64,000 bases of DNA from Oegoconia quadripuncta (Eukaryota; Arthropoda; Insecta; Lepidoptera; Autostichidae), in assembly GCA_949316235.1 (NCBI GenBank), contig OX438760.1, positions 3,288,501-3,352,500 of the forward strand, given 5' to 3'. This document shows, one piece after another, positions 30,370 to 42,365 of the stretch. Position numbers and translations under genes: made by a program. Below the pieces are notes generated by a model. That model was not told the DNA's origin. It saw only the letters and a list, made by a program, of their open reading frames with translations, and ran no database searches. Numbering within the stretch: the first letter of the stretch is position 1; the number at the start of each line of letters is the position of its first letter.

Positions 30370-31825
30370 TTGTCAATAAGGCGGTGTAAAAAGCTGTAGG
30401 TACACTACAAGTGCCATCTATTGAAAATTGCAACGAATTAAATTAATCATCTGTACAGTTGAAAATTCGTAAAACCTCCGAGAGACAAAATCATATAAAC
30501 CATCTGTGTTAAAAGTTAAATATTTCCATCCAACATGGCTTAGTACATCTCCCAAACATCAGCTTTCGATAATAAAAATTCCGTTTTCAAATAGAAAACA
30601 TCCTGAATAATACCTCCCCTTTGCTGGTTTCATTGACAACTGACATATTTACCGAAAAGAAAACTAGTGATGAATGTCGTCTACGATCATATATCTGGGA
30701 TAATGTACTATGCCCCTCGGACAGGTACTCGATACATTCGGTATATGAGCAATGCGCCACGCGACCACGTGACATGCGACCGATTAACCTAAACTATATA
30801 AAAATAAAGACTACCAACTCAGCAATAAAAGCTCCCGATCATGTCGCGCGATGCCGCTGGTTACGCTGTCACACGCAAATATGCCAGGGTTGTCACAAAA
30901 TGGGAAATAAAACAATTGTCATTATTACTATGTCTTTGTCTTCGTGTTCAGTATGCGGAATGTTTGGTTTTTTAAATAAAAAATAATATAGTTTTGCATG
31001 ACGTTTAATTGCTGAAACAAAATGAACCTAACAATGACAAAATTCTATAAATTCAAAGGCACCGAACGCACAAGGCGTACCCGGGATAATCACATTTACA
31101 ACCACGGACTATCAAAATATTTAGGCAATTTTTCCTAAAGAGCGTCAGACATGTGTACCTGTATTTGTATCAACCAGTTGCAAAATTATAGATATAAGGA
31201 ATTGATTGCTCTAGCACAAATAACTTTGCTACCCGGTGCTAAAATACAGACACGTGTGGCTAAAATACCAACATAAATCGAAAATAAATGCGTATTTAAA
31301 TTATAGGATAGAGTAACATTTCATTTTAAATTTTTGGAAGACGATTCACTCTCCTCCACACAGAAGCAATATTTATGAATACATACAGTGCAATAACGTC
31401 GCATTTGTACGTGCATTTCTCTACGTCAATATGGTTAATATATAATTACTTTTTACACATTTGATAGTAATAGGATTTAAGTAGCTTAATTACTACGAAT
31501 TACTTATCGAAAAGAGAAATTTAAGTTAATATTGGGTAGGTAACGTAAGAAACCGTTATTTGACTACATTATGAAAAATACACGTGAAAAGACGAGTTGC
31601 CAGTTAGCACTGTAAATGCAGCCTTAAGTATATAATCTGGCCACGTTTATTGTAAGACATGTCATTAATACGCCTTAAATAATAACACCTAACTTCCAAT
31701 ACAAAATTGAGCACTGTTCACAAAAAAAAAGTTCTATAAAAATAACAAAAAAAAAGCCATAGCCATTCACAACAAACTGCGACAGATAAATTATTTCAAA
31801 GTGGCAGGCACGTAATAGTTTTTTT
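30370..31825. other. No recognisable gene
   Basis: A 121-codon open frame at 30621-30986 has a cluster of cysteines (ARCRWLRCHTQICQGCHKM) but no family I recognise. TATA-like 'ctatataaaaataaag' at 30793 with nearby AATAAA hints at an LTR, but no matching repeat was found. Confidence 0.3.
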
Positions 31826-32115
31826 TTTTTTTTTTTTTTTTATTAAAAACTGGATTCGCGTTTGGCTACAATCTCACCTGATGGAAAGTGACGATGTAGC
31901 CGAAGATGTATCACGCGCACCCAGTAAGTGCCTATTCACTCTAGACTTGAAGATCCCAAGGTTGTAAGTGAGTTCCACACCTTAGCAGTCCGCATTTTAG
32001 ATGATGAAGCAAAGAGCTTAGTGCGGATGTTCGGTATGTTGACAACATATGGATGGAAACCCCTCCCGCGCCTGGTTGTCCGAAGGTGGAAAGGGGACGG
32101 TGGAATATACGGGAG
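31826..32115 (+). repeat. Dispersed repeat family 3, copy 1
   Basis: 'aaaaactggattcgcgtttggctacaatctcacctgatgg' then 'gaagatcccaaggttgtaag' and 'gtgagttccac'. Copies at 40360-40660 and 42135-42365, and a 45-bp start at 38735. Begins with a poly-T run, so probably a retroelement in reverse. Confidence 0.75.
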
Positions 32116-33160
32116 TTATTGCAATATAACCCATTTGGAATAAATAGAAACTCTTTTGTATGCTGGGTCTTACGAAGATAAACAGTAGCTTTGCACGTTA
32201 CCAGGCATTTTTTTAGATTTTTTTTTTGGAATGAATTAATTCAAATTCAATGTCAAATACATTTAGGTGAACCTTTACTCATCACTGGTTAGAGGAAACA
32301 AACGAGGAATTTTTATTGCCACTTTAAATAATTTGTCTGGCATAACAAATTCTAACATTGCTGTTGGTACTTATTTATTAATTAAACAATTTTGTAACAA
32401 AGTAGATGATAGTACGTTTAACAATAGGGGTATATATATATATAATAACTTGCAACTTGTGTAAATGTACCTACTGCTATTCTGAATTACAGAACATAAT
32501 TCCTGTAATTCCAACCGCTCGATACCTTCAAAAATGTGACTACCCTCAGGTGTTAATTTTTATATACAAAGAAAATATGTTCAAAAAAAAATGGATTGCT
32601 AGGGAATTCGGGAAATGAGTTCTGGCAATTCGGAAAAAGAATTGCCTTCTAAAAATTGCTCACAATATTTTTTAGGCCTCCTGGTTACAAAGTAATTAAA
32701 CTATTGAACTTTTACCTTGGGACTACGAAAACTCATAAAAGGCCCCAGCTAAGGACGGTGAAGGGGTATTTCCACGGGTTGGTGATAGTCGCGTACCAGT
32801 ATATTAGATAATTTAACCCCTCAGATGTTTACCCTTGTTCCTACCCCTCATCTACGGGGGAAGTAAAACTGATTCTTCTAGTCCAGAAAGCGAACGATTT
32901 TTACATCCGATAACCTTAGTTCCTAATTCTTTGTGAAGTCAAACGTAACACTGCCAGTATAAGCTATAAGCTGCTGTACGATAGCGCGTTTATACACCGC
33001 ACAGACAAGGGTCCAAATGGAGAAGTGTCACGTCTGAATTGCTCCACCGTATATGAATATTCAGTTCAGGTTAATAACTATCTACAGTATAATGACAAGC
33101 TACCGATTTTTATTCTATCACTGACAGGTAAAAAAACGATATCTTACATAAAATACGGCA
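32116..33160. other. No recognisable gene
   Basis: AT-rich, short open frames, no repeat boundary recognised. Confidence 0.35.
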
Positions 33161-33171
33161 TTTTATTACAT

Positions 33172-33214
33172 TGTAGTAGTTTAATATATTTAAAAAATGT
33201 ATTAAACTACTACA
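33172..33214. repeat. Hairpin with 14-bp perfect core
   Basis: 'tgtagtagtttaat' and its exact reverse complement at 33201-33214, with a further imperfect match inside and outside. Confidence 0.75.
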
Positions 33215-33229
33215 ATAAAATATATCGCG

Positions 33230-33430
33230 TTCCCGCAGCCGCGTTTTGTTTTCACTTCACAAAAGTTCCGGGTCCATGAACAGATGGCGCTAAAATTTCG
33301 TGCCATAATTTTCAGAAACAAGGTAGTTTTCGAATAAACATTATTATTACCTACTTATGCGCGTGTAGTCTGCCGGACAAAACAAAGTCAACTAATCGCC
33401 GATTGCTCAGTCGCCCACCAGCGGAGAGCG
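33230..33430 (+). repeat. Dispersed repeat family E, copy 1
   Basis: 'tcacaaaagttccgggtccatg' to 'caaagtcaactaatcgccg' recurs at 45725-45890 with about 85 percent visual identity. Confidence 0.7.
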
Positions 33431-33721
33431 CATATGCAGCACAATATGGCGGACTGCACTAATCGACAAGGTCGTATAATGATTTTGCAACTTCACGCGC
33501 GCGGGATTTAAAACAAATTAAAAGTTAAAACGTCATAAGTCACCGGTAATTTTATTATTTATATAAATGACATGACCGTAAAATTGCTATATTTTACCCG
33601 CGTTTTCGGTAACGTAATTTTGCATCACTAACAGCAATTTAAAAAGTGTCTCAATAAGAACTAAAATTTTAAAAACTTAAAAATATGTATTAGTTTAATA
33701 TTTTATTTTATTTCTTTACAT

Positions 33722-34215
33722 ATGTATGGAGGTAGTGATGACATTTACACATGAAACAAAATATCGGTTAATTGGCTTGCTCTGTTGGCAGGTATGCACT
33801 CTTTTGACGAAATTTTGCAGTACATTTTGCCGAACCATGTTGACAGACTTTTTTGGTAAGAATTAGACGGAATTGACTTAAATGAGGTGTGGAACTGTCA
33901 CACCGCACGTGAAATAATGACCTTGTTACACACCTAGTTTTCAGGTCGTTATCTCTCGTTTTGGACATCAAAACTGGCCGCCATGAAGTTGCGATTAATC
34001 TTGTTTGGACTATTTTCTCTGGCTTTTTTTTTGAAAAGTAAGGTCTATGCAAACCATCCTGAGACAATTGAGACACTCAAAGAAAAAATTACACGTCAAA
34101 TTCAGCAGCTCTTACTGCAAAATTTCTTCAAAAGAGTGCATATATGCCATCAGAACAACGGCGGCCATTTAACCGATATTTTTTTCATGTGTAAATGTCA
34201 TCACTACCTCCACAT
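33722..34215. mobile_element. Foldback-type element with about 120-bp inverted arms
   Basis: Left arm 'ggaggtagtgatgacattta' onward is matched by the reverse complement of the right arm ending near 34212. Similarity continues through 'atcggttaattggc' and 'gcactcttttgacgaaattttgcagta'. No transposase recognised. Target duplication unclear. Confidence 0.75.
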
Positions 34216-34280
34216 ACCGGATGAATTTTCTTACCTTATGGAAAAAATAGGCCATAATAAGTAAGTGAAATAGAAAGTAG

Positions 34281-34420
34281 TGTCGATTCGGTTGTACGCA
34301 AACTAAACTAAAACCAATTTTAAAGTAGGTCTGTCTTTTTCCCTCTGTAACAATATAATGTGACAGCACCAGTCTAAATCTGGTTTTAGTTTAGTTCGTG
34401 TGCAACCGAATCGACACCAG
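34281..34420. mobile_element. MITE, about 140 bp
   Basis: Inverted repeats of about 40 bp: 'gtgtcgattcggttgtacgc' plus 'aaactaaactaaaacca' against the reverse complement at the right end, with few mismatches. Confidence 0.8.
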
Positions 34421-34845
34421 TGTTGTTTTTTTTTTTTTTATTCAAAACCATAATCGAATAAAACTTATTTGTGTCATTTGACGTTCGCGTTTGTAGCCTA
34501 TAACCACATAATTACACAATTGAATTACATAAATAAAGAAAATTTGGAGAAAATGTGAGTTCCAAATAAGCGTTTTTGAAAAAGAAAAATTAAACTGCCT
34601 ATGCCAATAACTTCTATTTCACTTACATAATTGGTTTTTCCCGTTGGTCAGATCGATGGTTAGATTAGTCTGTCCAGTGGGAACTTTTTGTCCCATTGTA
34701 TAGATCAAGTTTGTGATGTAGGTGTATGAAAGTATCATTGAATACAAAAGGGCTAGATATATGTACCTACCCTATTTTTTTCCTTGGGTTAAAAATACTC
34801 ATGCGGTACATTATGTAGAAAAAAATGTAATTAAAGCCTAATATA

Positions 34846-35702
34846 CAGGGCGTCCCAAAGTTATGGGACATGAAGGGGAAGTACCTTAAATATTGTAGAT
34901 AGTGAATTTTGCTCAAAGAAGACTTTATGTTATTTTTAAAAGTTAGTAATTCTGCATTCATAGATTTTCTAAAAATTACTTGCTTCGGCTGGGAATCGAA
35001 CCGACTTAAATGTGAAAAAAAAAACACCCTACTTTTATGATGCCAATCGAAAGAATAGCTAAAAAATAATAACTCTGCCTAAGTAACATAGTATTTTAAA
35101 AGAAAGGAACAACATAAAATGATTGAGTCAAATTTCAAGAAAGTTATTTATTGCCGACGACGTTCGAAAAGTAGCGATATTATCATTCCAAAGATAGCAT
35201 TGATTATTCGTAAATAAGTTGCAAACAGAATTGTGCCATATCACATCGAGTGTTCACCATAAAATGATTAGAAAATCAACAGGCAGCGGGCTCATTAAAA
35301 GATTGGCGATTTGCGTAAGACAAGAGGGATCACATTTTGAGCATTTAATTAATTAATTTACAAAAAAATACCTACTTAATTGACTACGGCAGTTTCATGT
35401 ATGTTTTTTATTTGATTAAAATGATTAATTTCACGTTGTTCCTTTCTTTTAAAATACTATGTTACTTAGGCAGAGTTATTATTTTTTAGCTATTCTTTCG
35501 ATTGGCATCATAAAAGTAGGGTGTTTTTTTTTTCACATTTAAGTCGGTTCGATTCCCAGCCGAAGCAAGTAATTTTTAGAAAATCTATGAATGCAGAATT
35601 ACTAACTTTTAAAAATAACATAAAGTCTTCTTTGAGCAAAATTCACTATCTACAATATTTAAGGTACTTCCCCTTCATGTCCCATAACTTTGGGACGCCC
35701 TG
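34846..35702. mobile_element. Tc1-like foldback element with about 272-bp near-identical arms
   Basis: Starts CAGGGCGTCCCAAAGTTATG and ends with its reverse complement, flanked by TA (34844-34845, 35703-35704). The arms (to about 35117 and from about 35430) translate to the same about 60 residues, so they are almost identical. The centre (about 35270-35370, +) reads RLAICVRQEGSHFEHLIN, like the C-terminal end of Tc1-type transposases ('R...CI...GGHFEHLL'). Confidence 0.85.
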
Positions 35703-35704
35703 TA

Positions 35705-36520
35705 TATTTTTTAGTTTTTAGAATTTAAATATTATTGAGACATCCTTTATTTTATTACGAACACGTGTTGTTGATACTTTATCGTGTGTTGTTAAAATAC
35801 TGATACTTTATCATTCATATTGGTACCTAGTACACATTTTTGATGTGTATTACATACAATAATACTAACAAATAAGTAAAAATAGTACGCTTTATCACTT
35901 CACTGATTTGATTATTTATATCTCAATGAACGTGTCCACGTGGGGCTAAACGGACAATAACCTGTCCTTGTGCGGTGACACACCTCAAACTATAGGGCGT
36001 GCTCCTATGCTGCCCTGCTTGAGGACGTCTACCATGCCAGTGCAATGCTGTACGCGTGACCACATTCCGGTCCTCAAGAATTTGATGTGTTTGCCATCGA
36101 CTCCATAAGAAGAATGAATATTCCAATAAAGGCCAGTTCAGCAAAACATTTCCTCCGTAGGCGGCGGTTTTGACTAAATGTCACTTCAATTTAAAACTTT
36201 CCCGTGCAAAAACTGTATGAAGTCACATAAAAGTATAAAAGCCTCCCTAAATTTACTATTGACCCATTACTATCGTTGGCTATACCTAATTACTAAAAGA
36301 TAATACAAATTTGATTTATGTTAACATTGTACTATAAAATATATCCATAATTCGTTGAAAACAACATAAAAATCGATTATTTTACTATTATTGTAACCTT
36401 AATTGCAATTATTCCTGCGTCTGGTTAATAGCCCGGCGAACGCTCAATCCTCAATACAAAAGTAATTACTAAAACTGTTATTGAAACTTATCTTTATCGT
36501 AGTCGGTTTATATTGTTGTA
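35705..36520. other. No recognisable gene
   Basis: A 72-codon minus-strand frame at 35923-36144 (WPLLEYSFFLWSRWQTHQIL...) looks faintly transposase-like but I could not place it. Confidence 0.3.
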
Positions 36521-36522
36521 CT

Positions 36523-36574
36523 AGTATGAATTTTAAAATATTTTATATAAATGAAATATTTTAAAATTCATACT
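36523..36574. repeat. Perfect 21-bp palindrome, 10-nt loop
   Basis: 'agtatgaattttaaaatatt' plus one base, then its exact reverse complement at 36554-36574. Confidence 0.88.
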
Positions 36575-36911
36575 CCAAAAATTTTTAGAGGGACTCCGGG
36601 TATTCATTCCGGTTATACTTTTTGTATGACCCTCCATTTTTTGAAATCAAAAAACAGTGTTATTAAAACCTAGATTTATTATTAGCAGCCAAATAATTGC
36701 TACCCACGGAAAGAATATGTTTTAAGTAAGGGTAAATCATAGTAATTAGTTTTCATACGAATAACATGTAAAAAATTATGCAATCTTTTCTGTCTCTTAG
36801 TAAAGTGGGTAGGGTCTAGTTACCGTGAATGAAATAGGTTTGCATATACAAAGTCGGTTAAACGAATCATTTTTTTAAATGTACGCGATTATAGTTTGCA
36901 TCAAAACCAGT

Positions 36912-37172
36912 TACTATCTTTTACCCTGATGATAAGTGAAGATGAAGTCGGAGGTGAATTTGGATGACTGACTATCATATAAACAGCCGGAGCACAACAA
37001 TGCTACTGACATTACTACTTGACGGCAGACTTAGCCAGACGGACATTTCCAATGCCCTACCACCTACCAAACAGAGTACTTAACATGTACATAAACCGCT
37101 GGGAATGGAACCCGCGACCTCCATTTTGTAATGCTTACGTTGTATACATACAAGGCAGTTAGCGGGGCGGTT
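36912..37172 (-). repeat. SINE family 1, diverged copy
   Basis: Keeps 'gataagtgaagatgaagtcgg', 'gcacaacaatgct', 'gacggacatttccaatgccctaccacc' and the head 'ggaacccgcgacctcc'. Much older than the copy at 28682. Confidence 0.7.
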
Positions 37173-38118
37173 AGTGACTACTGAGATTTACTAAGATCGT
37201 TTGCTTCATTTTCGACCACATCGAGTTTCCATCAGATAAAATTGTGACGTGTATCAAATCAATCACAAAAAAAGAATATGAGGTAGATACTTGATATTTT
37301 CCAGCTATATTTGTGTATTGTGAAAGGAAATTACGTTTAAGTATCATATTTATTGAGGAATTCTTAGTTGGAAACTGATTGTGAAACAAGAACTGAATAT
37401 GATGTATGGCTAATGATTGTGAATCGTAAAAGTTTTTTTTTTTTTACAAGCGGTTGCGAAACTTCGTTGCTCACAGAGCGTTCACCATGCTCTTAATTCG
37501 TATAAAATTAAAAAAATCCAATATCACTTTCATCACAAACAATATAAAACTGACTTAAGTTCTACTAAAATTTATATCAAAAAAGCCTATAAAAAAACAG
37601 TCGAAACAACCACATATAAATGTCCCAAAGATGTAATAAAAATCTTATAACAATAGTTTCATGAATAGCACCAATAAATGCAAATTACGGTGATTTGTAT
37701 GTGATTGTTTTTTTATTACATAAAAAAATACAAAATGTACTTAAGAGTTCTATAATAAAACTTAAGGTAGCTCCCATCTTTACCAATGACTTGTTCCATT
37801 GATGGCAATTATGGGAAAGGCTATTCCAGTGAAGGCTCCTTACAAAATTTAAAAATTAACCAATAGCGATTGGGTCACTTGAATTTCGCAAATACTTTTA
37901 ATACCGTTTGTTTTGCTATAGCGATAGCCATAGCAATGCACTGTCTATCTTGGTCATTGTGTTATAATATGATAAGGACGGACAGTGCCTTGATCACAAA
38001 CGATAGCAATTCCCAAAGCAATTGAATTAGGCGGTCTAGGGGCTGGTCCAATCGACGAAGATACCTACGTTAATTCCTCAGTCATTCAGTGAAACTTTGT
38101 AGTATAGAGTTTATTATA
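37173..38118. other. Unassigned; contains a motif shared with 50700-50790
   Basis: 'gctatagcgatagccatagcaatgca' and 'aacgatagcaattcccaaagcaattg' (37915-38025) reappear inverted near 50710-50790. A short palindromic repeat family is likely. Confidence 0.4.
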
Positions 38119-38119
38119 A

Positions 38120-38268
38120 TAATAAATACGTTTGCACATACACACAGCGCCATCTACTTCCACACTAAGCAACTATACCAGATGGTTGATAAACTACACA
38201 CATACATCTTTTTGTGTAAATAAATACATATCTGTATTCATCACACAAACATATGCCCCTAATATCAG
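38120..38268 (-). repeat. SINE family 2, head-truncated copy
   Basis: Keeps the tail 'cacatacacacagcgccatct', 'ccagatggttgataaactac' and the middle 'tgtattcatcacacaaacatatgcccct'. The tRNA head is replaced by RTE sequence. Confidence 0.75.
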
Positions 38269-38269
38269 C

Positions 38270-38690
38270 CACAGGACGTCCAGTGCTGAACATAGGCCTC
38301 TCCCATAGAATGGAAGCAGCCTGCAACCAGCGACTTCCCGCAACCTTCATCAGGTCATCCGTAGCGGTCCACTACGCCAGCCGGAGCGTGTTCTCCACTC
38401 CTTAATGCCCCACCAGCCATCGTCCTCCCCACATCAACTTACTAATCCGCTGGGCTATGTAGGTGACTTTCGTTTGCCTGATTTCTACATTCCTAATTCA
38501 ATCTCGTAGTGAAACGTCTCGCCCACCATAGCTCGTTGCGTGAACTTGAGCTTTCTCACGAGGCCCATAGTGAGGGACCACATTTCAGTACCATAAGGCA
38601 TCACTGGTACCACCCATTGATTAAAGAGTTTATTTTTTCGAGTACACATAAAAGTCAAACACAAACTAGATACAGGATGTAAAAAAGGCA
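38270..38690 (-). pseudogene. RTE-like LINE C-terminal region, minus strand
   Basis: The minus strand reads LFNQWVVPVMPYGTEMWSLT and GLVRKLKFTQRAM, then HYEIELGM; further on come 'VAGSRWLQAAS' and RPMFSTGRPVADI. These are the typical C-terminal phrases of RTE-like ORF2. Stops and frame shifts are present. Confidence 0.75.
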
Positions 38691-38732
38691 CTAGCTTATC
38701 TCTAAAAAGAGATTTCTTCCAGCAAGACCTTT

Positions 38733-38778
38733 TTTTTTTTTGTTATTAAAAACTGGTTTCGCGTTTGACCTTCTCCTT
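38733..38778. repeat. Repeat family 3, start only
   Basis: A poly-T run then 'ttattaaaaactggtttcgcgtttgacc', the first part of family 3. Confidence 0.6.
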
Positions 38779-38904
38779 TAAAAGCACTGAGCAAGTTTTA
38801 TTGACCATTGGATTATTTCATATACAAGATTAGTACCAAATCTACTACTTCACTTAACATCGAAGAAAAAATTTTCGTCTTCCAAAACACCTCAGCGCTT
38901 GAAG

Positions 38905-39350
38905 ACGAATCTTTAATCAATTTGTGTTACCAGTGATAACTTATGGCAGTGAAACGGTGGTCTCTCACTATGGGCCTCATAAGAAAGCTCAGGGTCACGC
39001 AACGAGCTATGCGAGGGTGATACTCGGCGTTTCACTACGTGATCGAAACAAGAATGAAGAAATCCGTAGGCGAACGAAGATCACTGACATAGTCCAGCAG
39101 ATTGGCAAGTTGTAGTGGCAGTGGGTCATATACAAAGGACAAAAGACGGATGATGGTCAAAAAATATTATGGACTGTACCATTCTATAAAACGTTTAAAA
39201 GAGGCAGACCATTCAGAAGATGGAATGAGGATACAGTATGTGTAGCACGGAATACATGGTCAAGAAGGGCAAGTGAAAGAGATGATTGGAAGTTTTTGGA
39301 GGAGGCTTACACCGCATTTGGCGGCCCTTACACTAACATAGATAATTAAG
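38905..39350 (+). pseudogene. RTE-like LINE C-terminal region, plus strand, copy 1
   Basis: LPVITYGSETVVSHYGPHKK, then VILGVSLRDRNKNEEIRRRT, KITDIVQQIGKL-stop-WQWVIY, FKRGRPFRRWNEDTV and WKFLEEAYTAFGGPY. The same domain as at 38270-38690 but in the opposite orientation, with a stop at 39115. Confidence 0.8.
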
Positions 39351-39444
39351 TACCTACATATAGAAACAACTAACAAATAAATTAAGAATACACACAATAT
39401 AAATGTAAAAAAGAAATGTAAGGAAATAAACCTTATAATAATAA

Positions 39445-39655
39445 TAAAAAGTGGCAGTGGACAGGGTACATAGCTCGAAGAACTGATGGCCGGTGGGGCA
39501 TTAAAATTCTCAAGTAGAGCACTGACAAGCGCTATGTAGTAAGTCGCTGGATGCAGGCTGCTTCCAACCGGTCACTCAGGAATTCATGGGGGAGGCCTAT
39601 GTTTAGTAGTGAACGTCCTGTGCCGGATATGATGATGATGAAAGTAATATTATCA
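39445..39655 (+). pseudogene. RTE-like LINE extreme 3' end with ATG/GAT tail
   Basis: WQWTGYIARRTDGRWGIKIL then SRWMQAASNRS and 'ggcctatgtttagtagtgaacgtcctgtgccggatatgatgatgatg'. The short GAT repeat is the normal 3' end of RTE elements. Confidence 0.75.
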
Positions 39656-39839
39656 TTTTGGGAAATAGAAGCAATCATTATTGTTCACTGAAGATTAGGG
39701 TCACTGGGTTATAGGGGCACTGGAAATTATTTATGATGCCTCGGAAATGCAATTGGCGTCGAGTATGGAACATATTTTTATCTCTTACATAATATTTCAA
39801 GGTTTTCGTCAAGGTAAGTAACATAATCGATAAGAACAA

Positions 39840-40148
39840 GATAAAAATTTATGAACGAGCATCACGGCCAAACTATTGAGTGGATTTTGTAGGAGTTTTC
39901 ACAAACACATTGAAAAGGCCGGATTAACATTTAGGCTAAATAAAAAAAAACACGCACACTACAACATAATCAAAATTAAAAAAGTTTCTTTTATAACTTT
40001 AAAATTGACAGTAAACAGAATGTACTCGGTGCACCTATGACCACGATGAAAGATAAAAATATTTCATTTTTTATAAATGTGCACATTTGAACAGGCAAAG
40101 GGTTCGGGCCTCATACAGTCAAGTCTTTTATCCACGGGGCAAAGCTAG
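39840..40148 (+). mobile_element. Degenerate Helitron, 3' end at CTAG|T
   Basis: 'atcacggccaaactattgagtgg' body and the terminus 'tccacggggcaaagctag' at 40145-40148 followed by T. The GC hairpin is eroded. Confidence 0.5.
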
Positions 40149-40359
40149 TAAATAAAATATGAGCGTTACAATGATAACTGCTCTAAAGTCTCCTGCGCCT
40201 GTTTTATCGAAACGTTACACAAAAACATTCCAACAAAGGGGCGTGGCCATACGCATTTGTGTATGCATGTTTTTGCTTTCCGTGGCGGATGAAAAAATCT
40301 CGCTTGATCACTCATAAGAAATTGTCTAATCCAAATCGATCCGGTCTGACACTAACTTT

Positions 40360-40660
40360 TTTTTACGGTTAACTGGATACGCGTTCGACCACAATCTCAC
40401 CTGAAAGTGACGATGTGGCCGAAGAAGCACGCGATCTCAGTAGATGCCTATTCACCCTGCTCTTGAAGATCTCAAGGTTGTAAGATTCAGGAAAGACTGA
40501 CGCCAGAAGGGAGTTCCATGCCTTGGCGGTTCGTATTATGAATGAAGAGTCGAACCGCCTTATTACGAATGTTCGGTATGTTAACTACATACAAATGGAA
40601 TCCCTACCCACGTCTAGTAGTCCGAAGATGAAATAGCGATGGCGGGAATAAGATTTAGTA
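40360..40660 (+). repeat. Repeat family 3, copy 2
   Basis: 'gatacgcgttcgaccacaatctcacctg', 'gaagatctcaaggttgtaag', 'gagttccatgccttggcggttcg'. Diverged relative to the copy at 31826. Confidence 0.75.
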
Positions 40661-42057
40661 ATTCCAACGCACACTCACCTAATCTGTGCTTTCTGCCTGA
40701 TATAGATAAGATCTATAGTTACCTAAAACCGAAAGCACGTCTACGAAACAAATGTTTTTGTGTATTGTTTTTTGTGTAATGTTTCAATTAAACGCGCAGG
40801 AGACCCGGCTTTAGTGTGACAATAAACACAAATTATTTGTGTAGAAAAATGTAACGGAAGTTTTTTTTTTTAATAAATCTGTTGTAATAATATGAAACAG
40901 ATTCCATGCTCACATCAATAGCTTCCTCCTACAAAAACAGAGTACGGGCCATAAAGCGCTACGCTGGACCAGTGAGAATTTGTGTCAGACAAGTGACCAT
41001 GTGACTGATTTTGCAACCTACCTCTGTAGGCTACCGACGGCCTTCAATTGAAAACCGGAATAGACTATATAACGTTCACACGAAGCACGTAAACACTGGT
41101 ATGTTAATGCTAGTGGTCACCCATCCAAGGACTGACATTGCTGAATACGAATAGCAACTGCACCACGAGATCAATATGTATATTACAAATTATCTTCGAT
41201 AAAAAAAAAACAATTTCCCATAATCACCTGGATATGGCAACAGAGGGAGCCACTAAAAACTTATAATAAGTAACCTATGCCACAGAACAGGGGTGCTCAG
41301 ACTTAGAGTCGTCGATCTAACAAACTATTTGGGTCTCAAGTGATTGACTATACAGGATGAATTATGAACAACTCTTGATTATGAACAACTTTTCTCAAGA
41401 AACTTGTTCGTAATCAGGAGTGGCGTCGCCAGTAAACAGAAATTATACGAAATAAATTACACAGAGGAGGGAGGCCTTTGCCCAGCAGTGGGACAGTATG
41501 GGCTCCTAATAAATAATAATAAATTACACACGGTATACTACAACTAGAACTGGGACGAACGTCATATATAAAACTGCGAAATAACATAAGCTTTTTAGAA
41601 AGGAGGGTAATGTTTTCCAAGTGTAGGTACGTAGATTTCTGTTATCTGCTATTGCGACTAATCTTGATCCTCAGAGTGTCAAATCCTACATGGCCCAAAA
41701 ATATTTTCTCGGGCTATTTTTGGTTGTAAATACTTATTTAATATTATAAATAGTGGGAATATAGTTACGTTACCTTGATAAGACTTCTATAGCCGTGGCT
41801 ATCGACCGTTTGAGCACCCCTACTATGAAAATAATTACGTATGAAACAAAAATATAACTAATGACCATTATCATAAAGACTTAAATGCACTAACACAATT
41901 AATAGTCGAAAAGACTTAGAACGCAGACAAGCCACTTCGTTGGCTCCGATAAAACGGTCACCGATTTTGTACGTTTTGTATATGTAAACAAAATCGACTA
42001 GGAAACTACCTTCGTAAATGGAAAAAAAATTGTGTCCGATCACAATCGACTCCGCTT
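40661..42057. other. No gene; a trace of an RTE 3' end at 41465-41525
   Basis: 'gaggcctttgcccagcagtgggacagtatgggctcctaataaataataataa' is the usual RTE 3' end with its short repeat tail. The rest is unassigned. Confidence 0.4.
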
Positions 42058-42100
42058 GCGTTCGATCGCTAAATTTGGTACCACGTAAGCGCCCTAGGCA
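42058..42100 (-). repeat. Dispersed 'GATCGAACGC' motif, copy 2
   Basis: Reverse complement of the 13946 motif ('cgttcgatcgctaaatttggtaccacgtaagcgccc'). A third variant is at 42600-42633. Confidence 0.6.
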
Positions 42101-42134
42101 GCGGTTAAGACGCGGTCTCGCAATGTACCAATGA

Positions 42135-42365
42135 GTTTTTTAATTTGAAAGAACTGGTTTCGCGTTTGACTACAATCTCACCTGATGGAAAGTGACGATG
42201 TAGCCGAAGATGTATCACGCGCACCCAGTAAATGCCTATTCACTCTAGACTTGAAGATCCCAAGGTTGTAAGTGTCGGGAAAAACCGACGCGGGCAGTGA
42301 GTTCCATACCTTAGCAGTCCGCATTATAAATGATGATGCAAAGCGCTTAGTGTGGAATCTTAAAC
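42135..42365 (+). repeat. Repeat family 3, copy 3
   Basis: Closest relative of the 31826 copy: 'gatgtagccgaagatgtatcacgcgcacccag' (shared verbatim in part) and 'cgacgcgggcagtgagttcc'. Confidence 0.85.

Noticed and set aside
30621..30986. 121-codon open frame with a cysteine cluster
   Set aside because: No family match, composition like noncoding sequence, and no neighbouring exon.
34767..35721. Two identical small proteins on opposite strands
   Set aside because: They are translations of the inverted arms of one foldback element.
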